DNA from: Rhinopithecus roxellana
Lineage: Eukaryota > Chordata > Mammalia > Primates > Cercopithecidae
Direction: 5' to 3'
Length of the DNA: 64,000 bases
NCBI RefSeq assembly: GCF_007565055.1
Contig: NC_044554.1
Span: 51,557,176-51,621,175, forward strand
Under the pieces are notes generated by a model that was not told where the DNA came from, searched no databases, and was given only the letters and a program-made list of their open reading frames with translations. The position numbers and the translations under genes are program-made. This document shows, piece by piece, positions 48,101 through 58,636 of this stretch. The first letter of the stretch is position 1. Each line of letters opens with the position of its first letter.

Positions 48101-48467
48101 GTGGTTAGTAGGTGAGAAAAGGAGGAGGATGGTAGGAAGATGGGTTGGAAGACAGGTAAATGAAACAGATCACACAGCAGTGGAAGGAAGGCTGCTGAGT
48201 GCTTGGCAAAGCTCCCAAAGCATATTTGTTTATGAAACAATGGGATTCTCTGCTATACAGCTGACCACGGCTACACCAGCTCAGGGATTCTCACCTGGCC
48301 TCCCCAGAGCTATTGGGCACCAGCAGGGTCACTGAGATGACTGTGAGTGGCTCCAGCCCACTCCAGCAGACTCCCACCCCTACAGTGTTCGCAACTCTCT
48401 GGCTGACTTTGCTTGCCAGCACCTGCAGTGCTAATTTGCTCAAATGAGCCCAAGATACTGGGGTGGA
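45109..48467. other. Unique sequence below the candidate TMEM178B poly(A) site
   Basis: No transposon firmly recognised in 3.3 kb. If TMEM178B uses a distal poly(A) site, part of this is 3' UTR. A 90-codon frame at 45519-45791 lacks an ATG start. Confidence 0.45.
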
Positions 48468-48473
48468 TTTATT
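48468..48473 (-). terminator. TMEM178B: Candidate polyadenylation signal AATAAA for TMEM178B
   Basis: The plus strand reads TTTATT here, which is AATAAA on the gene strand, about 1.6 kb after the stop. It is the first canonical hexamer found downstream of the stop. Whether cleavage occurs 10-30 bases below it cannot be judged from sequence alone. Confidence 0.3.
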
Positions 48474-49031
48474 CCACCTCTGTTTGGGTGCTAGCCACTA
48501 AGACTGTTATTTTGGGATTCATAGCCTTGAATATCAGGAGGGAAAGGAAGAGGATGGAAAGAGTCAAGAGTTCTGCATTAATTTACACAATATCATACAA
48601 ACTTGAGCCCATGGGAAATGGACGTGCTCTCTCTGCATGTGACCTACTTCCTTTCACTTGTACAGAGGTCACCCCTAGGGAAAGGGGAGATGTCCAGTGA
48701 CAAAGGACAGCTTCTATAATGGGGAGTGAAGGTCTTGTTGGTTTATGTTCTTGTACAACAGCAACCAGAGCAACATTCCTTCTCCCTCCCAAACCGTGTG
48801 TTCCCCCTCTTCTCTCATGGCCTATGTGCCCAGCTGTGTCTTGAACTTCCAAAATTAGAGGACTAAATCATGCAGAGTCCCAGAGCTGTAATGTGGAGAA
48901 CCACAGGGGTCCTCTGGCCCAGTGGCTTTGTTCTTGGTTCTGCCCTCTGGAAATTTCAGCTATACCAAAAACAATAATTTAAAAAAACGTAACACAAACA
49001 ATAAGACCCCACACTCAAGAAACATCCACCG

Positions 49032-49036
49032 CACAG

Positions 49037-49068
<32 letters not shown>

Positions 49069-49080
49069 GCACGCACACAC
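49032..49080 (+). repeat. (CA)n dinucleotide microsatellite
   Basis: About 16 CA units, then CGCA units. It reads TG/CG on the TMEM178B strand, within the probable 3' UTR. Confidence 0.93.
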
Positions 49081-49257
49081 CGCTCCAGGGATCTGTAGCT
49101 GCAGAATTGGCACCCTTATAGGCCTGTCCCTCATGACAATTTCTAGGTCTCTGGGCCTCTATCTGGGGCCATGAAACCACTACAGTGATAGAGAGACAAC
49201 AGTCATAATGCAGTATTTCCATTTAAAAGGTAGAAAAGAAAAAAAGGAAACTGCCCA

Positions 49258-49292
49258 AAGTACACATGCACGCACACCCGCACACACACATC
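49258..49292 (+). repeat. Second CA-rich repeat
   Basis: ACACATGCACGCACACCCGC followed by CACACACAC. Confidence 0.8.
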
Positions 49293-49999
49293 ACAGCATG
49301 ACTCCAAGGCTCCAGTCTGCCCAGGGAGTGCAGGTGCGGCTGGGGACAGGGTGGCCTCTTGTTTCACTGGGTGTAAGGCAGCTGGAAGGTAAGACTGGGT
49401 TGTCTGAGCATCCACCGAAGCGTCCTTTCATTGATGCAGATCTTGCCTCTCAGCATGTTCTCTTCCCTTCCCACCTATGAAACATTGTCCAAAGGTTTAG
49501 CAGCAAAGAGAAAACGTCCTTCTCAGTTTGTTTTCTCTTCCACTCCTTGTGTGTTGCTGGTGGGCTGGGAAGGAAGTCCGAACAGGAAGAGCAGGAGAAG
49601 AAGTGATTCTGAAAATGGCCTCAATGATTTGGTTACATTCTAGGAACTAAGGGCTTTGTTACCCTGTGATATGACTGGTTAGGGGTGGCGTCCTCTCCTG
49701 TTGGCCCAGTGGGTGGCACTTCCTTCTCTACATCTGTGCTGCCTCAGACCCCTGCCATGTCCCTTCACCACCCCGTCCTCGCCAATGATGGGGATCAAGA
49801 TGCGGTCGCAAGTGGTGGTGTTTGCTCTGTCTTCAAGAGACCATGAAGCCAAAAGTCAAGAACCGATGGAAGAGCCACAGGATGGAAACACTTTCCCCAT
49901 CTCAGAGATGAGGCAACACAAAGTCCGGCGAGATGCAGGTGCCTGAGCCAACTCAACTCTACCTTGGCACTGGCATCGTCTTGATTTAGTTTAGTTTTG

Positions 50000-50015
50000 T
50001 TTTATATATGTATAT

Positions 50016-50046
<31 letters not shown>

Positions 50047-50056
50047 GTATGTATGG
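50000..50056 (+). repeat. (TA)n microsatellite just after the TMEM178B stop
   Basis: Two alternating TA tracts (50002-50047) lie ten to sixty bases after the stop on the gene strand. Confidence 0.93.
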
Positions 50057-50065
50057 GTTTGTTTT

Positions 50066-50316
50066 TTAGCACACTGTCCCATTCTCGGGTCTGGATTTAG
50101 GGCAGTTGGTCCTCGGGACAGGTTGAACAGAAGGGGCCAAGGTACAGAAGAATCCCGAGATGAGTGTGAGGCCCAGGCCCCCCCATGCACAGAACATGGA
50201 CCAGCCATAGCCATGGCTGATATCATCAGGGAGTCCGTACAAGTAGCGTGGGTAACGTGACAGCTCAAAGTTGATCCCGGCCACACAGGTGCACAGTGAA
50301 ATGATGCAGAAGGTTC
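50066..50316 (-). CDS. TMEM178B: TMEM178B terminal coding exon (C-terminal 82 residues)
   Basis: This is the last coding exon of transmembrane protein 178B, a four-pass membrane protein of the PMP22/EMP/claudin-like superfamily. Read on the minus strand, the exon starts at 50316 after a CAG acceptor. Its first two bases complete a split glycine codon (phase 1 intron), then 82 codons run to a TAA stop at 50066-50068. Exon residues 1-11 are the end of TM3. Residues 12-37 form a short loop with GLPDDISHGYGW, the family signature; the paralogue TMEM178A has a similar LPADVEHGYSW. Residues 38-63 form TM4 (WSMFCAWGGLGL and onward), and 64-82 are a polar tail ending in TVC. I assigned the gene from remembered human TMEM178B, which agrees along almost the whole exon; a Cys at exon residue 71 may differ from human. 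Earlier exons lie above 64000. The related TMEM178A is known to restrain calcium signalling; the function of B is less clear to me. Confidence 0.93.
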
Positions 50317-50400
50317 CTGGAGGATAAGGGAAAAGACACGGGGTGGGAAAATGAAGAAGGAAAGGGGAGAGGAGAGGGAGAGAGAAAGAGAAAAGTTAAG
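50317..50400 (-). promoter_or_regulatory. TMEM178B: Splice acceptor and extended polypyrimidine tract of the TMEM178B last exon
   Basis: On the minus strand about 80 bases of almost pure C/T end in TCCTCCAG directly before the coding frame begins at 50316. The plus strand shows this as GA-rich sequence at 50340-50398. The length of the pyrimidine run, the lack of competing AGs close to the junction and the exact fit with the reading frame support a strong constitutive acceptor. Confidence 0.88.
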
Positions 50401-51529
50401 ATTATTACATTTTCAATTTTTTTAAGGAGGAAAAATGGAAAGTCTAGGTAAGAGCAGGTTATCACCAAGGTCAATATCTGGAAATATTCATAGAGAGGAG
50501 AATAACATTAAAGGATCACCAGTTCATGACTCTCCAATAATGGCCCACTCTTGGACACACTCGGGAAGTCTCTCCTTTGGGAAGATACTAAATAGATATC
50601 TCGTGAGCATTTTGTGTGGGGTAGAGTGAGCAGAAGCGCATTCAGTTCATTTTCCTAAAGCATTTTAAATTCATTGTATTTCTTTGGAGACAGGGAAAAC
50701 ACCTCCTGTTTGCTACTTCTTTAAAGAGAAAAAAAAATCTTTTTCTTATACATAATGACTTACTCATACAGTATTAGGTTTTCCTTTAACCTGTTCACCA
50801 ACAATTCTTCCAAAACCTGGAAATATTTTCCTTTTTCCTATAAGACATTTCCCAAAATGTTCTCTCTGGAATGCTAATGCTATGAGATCCTTTACAAAGT
50901 GGGAAGGAGGTAGAGTCAAAAGACGGGGAATCCTGCTCATGACTTCTCACCCATGAACACGCATCATCCACATTAATATTAAGGTAACTCATCTACCCTA
51001 CTTTATGAGGAATTTCACAAACTTATTGATGATGGGATGTCCTCTTAAAAATAGTACTCATATCAGTCTCTGATAAGAAAACTGCTATAAGAGGTAGAAT
51101 GATATAAAATGGTTTAGAATTATAAACCCATTTTAAACGAATACAACAAGTTTTTGGTGTGCCTAAAATGAATTCAATAACTTTCCTCTGGATTTGCTGT
51201 ATTTTCTGTTCTTTGTGTAACCACTGATATGAGAGGAATGAGCAGAAGAAGGATGTAGAGTTTGGGAAGGCTGGGCTGGATCAATGGAAGGAAAAAAAAA
51301 GGAAAAGCATTTTTACAGGGAAGGAACAAAAGGAGGTGCATTTCATTTTATATTTATTATTAAAACTCTTGCTTTCTAACAGCCAAGTTTCTTTAAGATT
51401 GAGCCTTGTTTCTTTAAGAGCTAGCCTAATTTTTTTCCAGAAGCTTCCTGGAAGACAAGGAAGAAAATATAGAGTGGAAGAATGAGGTTCACAAGCTCAT
51501 GAGAATTTAAATGGCCACAGTTGACCCTA
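50401..51529. other. Unique intronic sequence
   Basis: AT-rich; nothing recognised. Confidence 0.5.
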
Positions 51530-51600
51530 AAATAAGTATTAAGTGCTATGTGCTAGGAACTGTGCTAATGATATAGTGGCTAAAAATGAATTATTTAGGC
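51530..51600 (-). repeat. MIR, first part (split by an LTR)
   Basis: AGTATTAAGTGCTATGTGCT and AGGAACTGTGCTAATGATA match the reverse MIR 3' end. The element resumes at about 52215. Confidence 0.65.
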
Positions 51601-51606
51601 AGATAG

Positions 51607-52197
51607 TGAGGGTAAAGAAGTCCTCGGTAAGGTTTTCCTTTTAATAAAAAGCAGCCCCAAAATCATTTCTTTGAGCAAACGAGCAGCCTGTAAAATTGAG
51701 CTGCAGACATGGATAAGCATGCTGGAAGCTTGCACGGGTGCATACCAGCAGCTGTGCCAATAGGAAAAGGCTACCTGGGAGTTAGGCATGTTCAACATGG
51801 TGGCTGCATCTTCCCTTTTCTTTGTCAACCACATGAACAGTAAGGAGTAAACAAGATGGTACCCACCAGGTAGAAAATCCGTTTGCATAATGAAAAGATT
51901 AGGATGGGGTGGCCAGCTTTATCATGCCCTATGTAAATGTCACACCTGGTTCAACCAATCTTTGAGCCCTATGTAAATCAGATGCCGTCGCCTCAAGCTA
52001 GTCTATAAAACCCTATGCACTTCGCCACAGACTGGAAGTCCCACTTGGGCGCCCTTCTCTCTCTGCGAGAGAGAAAGCTATTCTTTCTCTTTCTTTTGCC
52101 TATTAAACCTCCGCTCCTAAACCCACTTCTGTGTGTCTGCGTCCTGGTGTGAGATGACAGATGTTGGATAATTACCCCAGACAACGACGCTGCCTCA
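51607..52197 (+). mobile_element. ERV1-class solo LTR (LTR8-like) inserted in a MIR
   Basis: U3 carries GTAAAATTGAGCTGCAGACA and TTGTCAACCACATGAACAG. CTATAAAACCCTATGC is a TATA box (about 52003), and CTATTAAACCTCC gives an ATTAAA signal (about 52103). The end is ACCCCAGACAACGACGCTGC. No internal retroviral sequence is attached. The flanking 4 bp do not match clearly, so the ends are approximate. The family name is from memory. Confidence 0.65.
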
Positions 52198-52214
52198 CTG
52201 AGTATGTGGCGTGT

Positions 52215-52402
52215 ATTGAAACCTTAATTCATAAAACAACTCTTAAGATGTGGGTTATATTATCCCCATTTTACTGATGAGGACATTGATGCCCAGAGAG
52301 CTTAAGTCTAAGATCACACAGTTAGTAACTGGCAGAGTCAGGTTACAAACTCAGGCAAGCTAGTTCCAGAGCGTGCAGTCTCATCCACTGTACTATTTAC
52401 AA
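52215..52402 (-). repeat. MIR, second part
   Basis: TATTATCCCCATTTTACTGA, TGATGCCCAGAGAGCTTAAG and GATCACACAGTTAGTAACTG continue the MIR left at 51600. Confidence 0.75.
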
Positions 52403-52534
52403 CTGGTGCCAGACAAGGTGGATCATTTCACAGGTTTCCCTTGTTGCACTAGACCTAGGTTCCAGATGCCTTCTCCCTCATTTGGCATGGGTTAGGGCAG
52501 TTTATCGTTTTGGAGGACTCAAAGCAGATCGCTG

Positions 52535-52655
52535 AGCCCCACACCCACAGTTTCTGGTTCAGGAGGTCTGGGGTAGGGACCTGAGAATTTGCATCCTGAA
52601 GAAGTTCTTGGGACATGCTGATGCTGCTGGCTCAATGACCACACTTTGGAGCTAT
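52535..52655 (+). repeat. MER5-like hAT MITE
   Basis: TTCTGGTTCAGGAGGTCTGG, GAGAATTTGCATCCTGAAGA and ACATGCTGATGCTGCTGGC match. Confidence 0.65.
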
Positions 52656-53089
52656 AGGATTTGAAACAAGTTTTTACTGGAGAAAGATAAAACTTAATCG
52701 GCCAAAGCCCAGATCACAGAGGAAGAAATAAAAACGGATAGTACATGTGAAAAATGGTCAATTTTACCAATAACCAAAGAATTGAAAATTAAAAGCATAA
52801 TGATAATCTATCAAATCAGCAACATTGTGTTTTATTTTGTTGTTGCTTTGCTTTTTTTGTTTGTTTGTTTTTTAAAGATCATCTCCAAAACTAGTAAGGG
52901 GGCAGTAAAATAGATCGTCCCATAGACTCCAGCGGGGAGTGTAAGCTAGTATTTCCTTGCAGAAAAGTGATTTTTAAAATACTCATACCTTCATCCTAGT
53001 AATTTCATTTTAAGTTAAGAAAATACTCCCACCTGGGGACAAATATTTAGGCATGGACATGTGTAAGATTTAGATATGAAGATGTCTAT

Positions 53090-53360
53090 GGTGAGGGTAC
53101 ACTGAGGAGTGGCTGTCGGAGGGCAGACCAAATGAAGCCCCAGATACTGGGCAAGCACTGTTTTCAGAGCTGAGAAGTTTGAGCTTTATGTAGGGTCTCG
53201 GCACTTTGGTGACTTCAATCCGCATTTCCAAAGACCACTAAGTCAGAAGTGTAGAGGGCAGCCCAGAGGTAGGGAGACCAGTTAGGAGGTTGCCGCGGTC
53301 ATCAGGGAGACGGTGGAAGGGTCTGGCAAGGTGGGAGCAGAGCTGGGAGCTCCGAATGGC
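53090..53360 (-). repeat. L2 fragment
   Basis: GAAGTTTGAGCTTTATGTAG and GTAGGGAGACCAGTTAGGAG with GTTGCCGCGGTCATCAGG are reverse L2 text. Confidence 0.55.
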
Positions 53361-53439
53361 TTAGTGGATGATTGTTTACTCAATGATTATTTGTAGAAAC
53401 AACTGAAGGTGACCTGGGCACAGTGACAGTATGACTAAA

Positions 53440-53525
53440 ATGTATTTGTGTCACACATGTATGCATTTGTATTTGTGCATGTGTGTGGATGCATTTGTGC
53501 ATGTGTGTGATGCGCGTGCGTAGTG
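53440..53525 (+). repeat. TG/TGCATTTG-rich tract
   Basis: Repeated GTGCATGTGTGTG and GCATTTGTGCATG units end in GATGCGCGTGCG, alternating purine-pyrimidine. Confidence 0.8.
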
Positions 53526-54808
53526 CCATCAGTGCTTGTGAGAACAGTACTCCAAACTTGTGGGAGTTACAGAACATCATAGTTTTTTTCATGTTGTGCA
53601 CTAGGGCTCAGACTGAATTCTCTGATGGTCCCCAGGTTGGATTAAGTCTCAGCCTAGACTCCCTGAATCAGAGGGTGGGAATCTATAGTTTTTACAAGTT
53701 CCTCAAGATGACTCCTGTTGGTCAGCCTGCTTGAATCCTTGTGTGGGGCAAAGGTGCTTTGTATGGCCTGGAGAAGTGATTCCAGGTGGGTAGAAGCAGG
53801 GGCAGGAGAGGAGAATGAGGCAGCCTGCAGGACACAGCCAAGGCAAGAGCAATTGCCTGGGGTGAGAGAGCAAGAGGAAGCTGTGTCTTGGCGTTACTTT
53901 CAAATAAACCAAATTCCAGCAGACCAAAGCCAGCCTACCTGTGCCTCACCTGCTGTGGATGCTTCCAATTGCTGGTTTGTGAACCTATAATTGGATGTGT
54001 AATGCTATAATTTACTAAAATTTAGATTTAGGACAGAAATGGGGGACAGTGAGGTGAGATCAAGTTCAAGCGACCCTTGGGATGTTCAAGGCATTTGGAA
54101 ACATGGATCTGGAGCCTGAGAGAAAGTTCTCAGCCAGAAATGTGGAATGAGTCATCATCTCATAAACTGAAGCTGTGGATGGGATTGAGGTCACCGAAGG
54201 ACTTTATATAAGCTGTTTCTACAGAGGATACTTAAAGAAATGGAGAAATTTCTTCTTATCAAAAGCCATTCTATGCTGGTGAAGTCTAGTCATTTGTTCT
54301 GAGACAGGAGATCGACCTCAAGGAAACTGTGGTCTTCCCAAGCTGACAGTAGCTGATGAAGCTGAATATACATGATTATCATGCCATATTAAACAACAGG
54401 GCAGGCAAGACACAAAGGATGTGGCTGATGAATGGGGAGTGAAGGGATAAGGTCCAGGTGGACCTAAGTACCAGTAGAAAATGACTCGACTTCTTCATAA
54501 CTTTCATCTTGCTGTTCTGCTATACTAACGGAGTTGATGAGGAATCTTCCTGCCTTTACTTCCTGTTGGTTGCTCTGTAACTGTGGAACCTTTTGAAATT
54601 CCTTCTGTTAGCTCTTGTCAATATCCCCAAAGATGGGAAAACACTTTTATGGCTCCCACTTGAGATGGCCCTTAACGTAGACCATTGATACAACTTGCTC
54701 GGAAATTCCATGTGTCAAAGAGGGAAGAGTTGGAAGAGGTTTGATTAATTTCCATACATGCTACTGTTTTCTGTTATGAGTAAGGGTTTATATGTTTTTA
54801 ATATATAC
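53526..54808. other. Unique intronic sequence
   Basis: Possibly decayed L2 at 54030-54220; otherwise nothing recognised. Confidence 0.45.
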
Positions 54809-55106
54809 ATTTTTTGAGACAGGTTCTCATTCTATTTCCCAGACTAGAATGCAGTGGTGCAATCATAGCTCACTGCAACCTCTGCCTCCAGGGCTCAAGT
54901 GATCGTCCCACCTCAGCCTCCCTAGTAGCTGGGACTACAGGTGCATGCCACCATGCCCAGCTAATTTTTAATTTTTTTGTAGAGACAGAGTTTCACCATG
55001 TTGTCCAGGCTGGTCTCGAATTCCTGGGCTCAAGCAATTCACCCACCTTGGCCTCCTAAATTTCTGGGCTTATAAGGATTATAAGTGTGAGCTACCACAC
55101 CTAGCC
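54809..55106 (-). mobile_element. AluJ in the TMEM178B intron
   Basis: GAGACAGGTTCTCATTC, then CAATCATAGCTCACTGCAAC, ending CACACCTAGCC. Strongly diverged right end. Confidence 0.9.
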
Positions 55107-56169
55107 AATAATTTATATTTTTATGTGCCTCTTCACATAGAAGTTCAAATTTGAACATGTGTACTAGTAATTAGAAATAGATAAATGTAGGTGCATAGTA
55201 GATCCTCGATAAAGGGACTGAATGAATAATGTGGTGCCATTCCTACTCAGCACCATATTCTGACAGTTTAAGGAATGATATGCTTTGACCAACATTGATT
55301 GAATCCCATAGAGAGGGGGATAAAGGGGAGACATATGGGCAAGGACCCTGACTGACACAGATTTCTGTCTAGTGTGATGAACGCAACTCTCTGCCTATGG
55401 TTTGGTGGCAAACTGGGGAGTGTGGGGTTCAAAACTCCTCCCCATTGACTAGCTGAGGTTAGGGGGCAGGTCGTCTAGGAAAATATTTTAAATGGCTCTG
55501 CTGGAAAAGATGTCTCAATTAAAGGACAGTAATAGATATTACAACATGGGGAACTGCAACCTCCTCCATTTACCCAAAGTGCAGCAGTCCCTTGTGCAAG
55601 TGGCACAGGCCTGGGGAGAGCTACTGATGCAGATGAGGGGGCTTCTGCTCAGAAAAGAGTCCGTATGCATCCCCTCTATGGGAAAGATAAAGTCCTGCTC
55701 TCCCCAGCAGGAACAGACCATGGCCTCTGGGGCTAAGTCTTCGGGATCTGTCACTGTATTTCACATGAGCATTTATTGATATATAAGTGAGGATCGAAGA
55801 ACTAGAATCAATAGTAATAATGCATAGTCATATCTTCTTAGGAAAGCCCACTATGAACTGGGGTTTGGGCCCCATCCCAATCAGACTCCAACACTAACTG
55901 TAGTCATGGTGTAACAACAACAAGAAAAGAACTCTGCCCCCAACCCTTCCTTTGGGAGCTGGGCTCTGCTGTGTGCTGCACACACTGGCTGTAAGCAGTG
56001 CCAGGCATAACACTGGCCAGGGCCGTCATGACAGTAGGAGTGGTGGCTGGTGGTAAGCAAGGTCAGGTCTTGGGGAGGGGCCATTGGTGGCATTGGTGGC
56101 ACTGGTGGCGTAGTAACTGTGATGATGGGGAAGGAGGGAGACATTCCTGTGGCTGTGGGTACCTTAGTA
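55107..56169. other. Unique intronic sequence
   Basis: A short 9-bp GGTGGCATT repeat at 56079-56107; otherwise nothing recognised. Confidence 0.5.
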
Positions 56170-56300
56170 TGCAGAACAGCAAATCAGCAAATATTTGTTG
56201 AACTTCTATGTTTGGATCAAGCTTTATGATACATGCTAGGGACATAAAAGAAAGAATAAGACATGATCCCTGCCCTTAAGAATCTTTAATTAATCTAAAA
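56170..56300 (-). repeat. L2 3' end fragment
   Basis: AAATATTTGTTGAACTTCTA, ACATGCTAGGGACATAAAAG and GATCCCTGCCCTTAAGAA fit the reverse L2 tail. Confidence 0.65.
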
Positions 56301-56399
56301 TGAGTATTAATCTTTAATCTAAAATAAAAAGCTTTTTTAAAAAGCTTATGCTCTAGGCAGGGATATGAGACATGCATAAATGAAAAGTTGACGATGAAG

Positions 56400-56525
56400 C
56401 GAAAATAGTATCAGACTGAGGCTGACGAGACCTGAGTTTGTTATCAGCCCTGAATGGTGGGTCCCTCATCTGTAAAATCAGGAGCTGGAGGAGAGGACTT
56501 CCCTCCCAAGTCTAGTAGTCTCTAG
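56400..56525 (+). repeat. MIR fragment (weak)
   Basis: CGAGACCTGAGTTTGTTATC and GTCCCTCATCTGTAAAATCA match MIR in part. Confidence 0.4.
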
Positions 56526-56889
56526 GAAAAGCATAAGTCATAAATACCCAGTAGCAACTGGTAAGTTATACTCAAATACTGATGATAATGCTGGGTCGGG
56601 GAGGGTTTCCCACAGGAATAGGGTCTTGAAGGAGGCACAGGGTTTCTGCAGACCATAAACAGAAAAGGGTCCCCGCTAGGTCTGGAAAGCATCCCTCCTT
56701 TCACCTCAGTGCCCCATTGTCCTAGGGCTCTGTGCCTGCGATACGACGGCACGCTCACAGACAACCCTTACTACGCTTCTAACCTCTGAAAGGCTTGCTG
56801 CTACCCTCTGGCTCATGCTTCTGGCATTTCTCACACAGACCGCTGTAACAGATCACTGGAGTCCTGCCTTTTAGTTTTGCCCTCAAAGA

Positions 56890-57248
56890 GTACCCAGTGG
56901 TATTTTAAAAAATTAATCAGATTATGATTCTCTGTTGCTTAAAACCCTCCAATAGCTTCCTATCACACTCAGAACACAATCCAAATGCCCGTATTCCTGT
57001 ATCCTGCACATCTGGCCGTACCTGAGTGCATCCCGCCTACCTAGCCAGCCTCATTTATCACCCTGGACTCCCACCCTCCCTACACTCTGGCCACACTAGA
57101 GAGCATTCTGTGTCTCAAGCCAGTGAAGGTTGCCCTACCTCAGGCCTTTTGCACTGGCTGTTCCTAGGCCCAGAATGGCCATCCTCCAGCTCTGCTCAGA
57201 TCTCAGCTCAAATGTCATTCTCTCAGACACTCCCTGGCCTTCTTTGGA
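56890..57248 (+). repeat. L2
   Basis: TGCTTAAAACCCTCCAATAG, CTTCCTATCACACTCAGAAC, CCTCAGGCCTTTTGCACTGG, TCAGCTCAAATGTCATTCTC and CACTCCCTGGCC are the L2 near-3' region. Confidence 0.8.
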
Positions 57249-57255
57249 AGTAGCA

Positions 57256-57455
57256 CCTCCCCCAGTGGTTTTCAAACCCTGATCCATGGGGGCACCTCAG
57301 GAGCTGCCACTGGGAAGGAGGGCAGGAAGTAGAAGAGACTCCTAACCCTCTCTTTTCTTTGGCCAGAATAGCTTTGGTTTGATCTGTTTCCATGTGAAAT
57401 TGCATTGGAAGACAGAATTCTAGTGACATAAACATTTTTGAAAATCATCAGCTTT
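57256..57455 (+). repeat. hAT-type DNA element
   Basis: Starts CCAGTGGTTTTCAAACCCTG and ends near TTTTTGAAAATCATCAG, which reverses to a similar start; internal family not assigned. Confidence 0.45.
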
Positions 57456-58636
57456 GTCCATCTGCGAGGGGAGCTAAGGTAGGTCATTGGAGGAACTGTC
57501 CTTTGGATGGCAAAGTCCAGTGGCTACTCTGTGGGTGGCAAGGCTGTGCCTTTGGCAGAAACAGCAAATTGTTCTCAACCCTCTTCCTGCTGGTTTTGGA
57601 AGGGACCTCAGACTCCTACTCAACCCAGCCCTCCAGGCAGCTAGCTGCAGCCAACCAGTCGCAGCTGGTTGGAATGAGAAATGAAAACTAATTACCCTTT
57701 CTGTGCCAGAACTCTCACTGGCATTGGCTCAGAGTTCAGGAGTCCACTTAGAAGAAGGGATGGTACCACCCCAAGTAGCTGCAGGCTGAGAGCTGTGCTG
57801 TTAAGACCTGCTGACATATAAGCAGCAGCACCCTGCAGACCCCTGAGCTCCGGTGTCCCCGTCTGTAAACACCTGTGAGTAGGAAGGCATAGCTGAGGTG
57901 GGGAACGGGCTATGTAAACACACATTCTTCCTTGTGTTGGCTCAGAGGCACCACCTGCTTCCTTTGATGACTGTCCTCTCCTGAAGCTGTTTCAGGAATC
58001 ACATCTACAACGTCACCTTACAACTCCCATCTCTGAGCCCTTGTCAACACCTGGCTGAAGAGGGGAGGATAGTCTCAGTGCTCTGGACCTGCTACTCCCC
58101 CAGGACCCCTCCACACTGTGAGGGTGAAAGCCAGTTTCATGCCCAGATTGCTCACTCCTTGTCACAGCACCAAACATAGCTTCCTCCTCCGTCTCCTTCA
58201 CGTTCACATTGCTGCTATCCCCCATTCGTATTTCCCTGGTTGCCAAATATTAGCTTCTAGTTTTCTTGCTAATTTTAGTTTTTTGACTATCTGACAACTT
58301 CCTCGTGCTTGGATATCTCTTCCCTCAGTTTCCAAGCTGCCCTGGCTCCAGGCTTCCCCCTCACTCCTTCCCACCCTCCACTGGTCTTTCCAGTCCTGCA
58401 GTTCCCAGCTTTCCTCTCTCCCCACATCACACATCCTTGCTGGCAACATCCTGCTCTCCTCTGACTTGAACTCGCACGACTGGTTCATGTGATTATTTCC
58501 TTCTCTCTATACCCCATCCCCAGGGACATGTTCAAGGTGTTCCCTTGCCACACACAAATTTTTAGTGCTACCTCCATAAGCCCAAATTTCCGTAAGTTCC
58601 TTACTTGTTTTATTCCTCCAAAGTCTTGCTTCCCTA
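57456..58636. other. Unique intronic sequence
   Basis: Contains a 12-bp palindrome and a hairpin (57637-57672); nothing else recognised. Confidence 0.5.

Larger units (their letters stand above)
48468..50065 (-). other. TMEM178B: Probable TMEM178B 3' UTR (distal end uncertain)
   Basis: The sequence after the TAA stop on the minus strand is non-repetitive apart from microsatellites. It carries a (TA)n tract almost immediately after the stop (50000-50056), a relatively GC-rich unique block (49690-49990) and a CA/TG repeat (49032-49080). The first canonical AATAAA I find on this strand is at 48468-48473, giving a UTR of about 1.6 kb if used. Brain-expressed genes often use more distal sites, and further minus-strand AATAAA motifs occur near 46385 and 45414, so the lower boundary is only a candidate. 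Confidence 0.45.

Noticed and set aside
49032..49292. Regularly spaced CA-rich repeats as a possible CRISPR-like array
   Set aside because: Simple dinucleotide repeats without spacers, in a primate genome.
50002..50286. 94-codon minus-strand frame overlapping the TMEM178B exon
   Set aside because: It is an out-of-phase shadow of the true frame and runs into the TA repeat.
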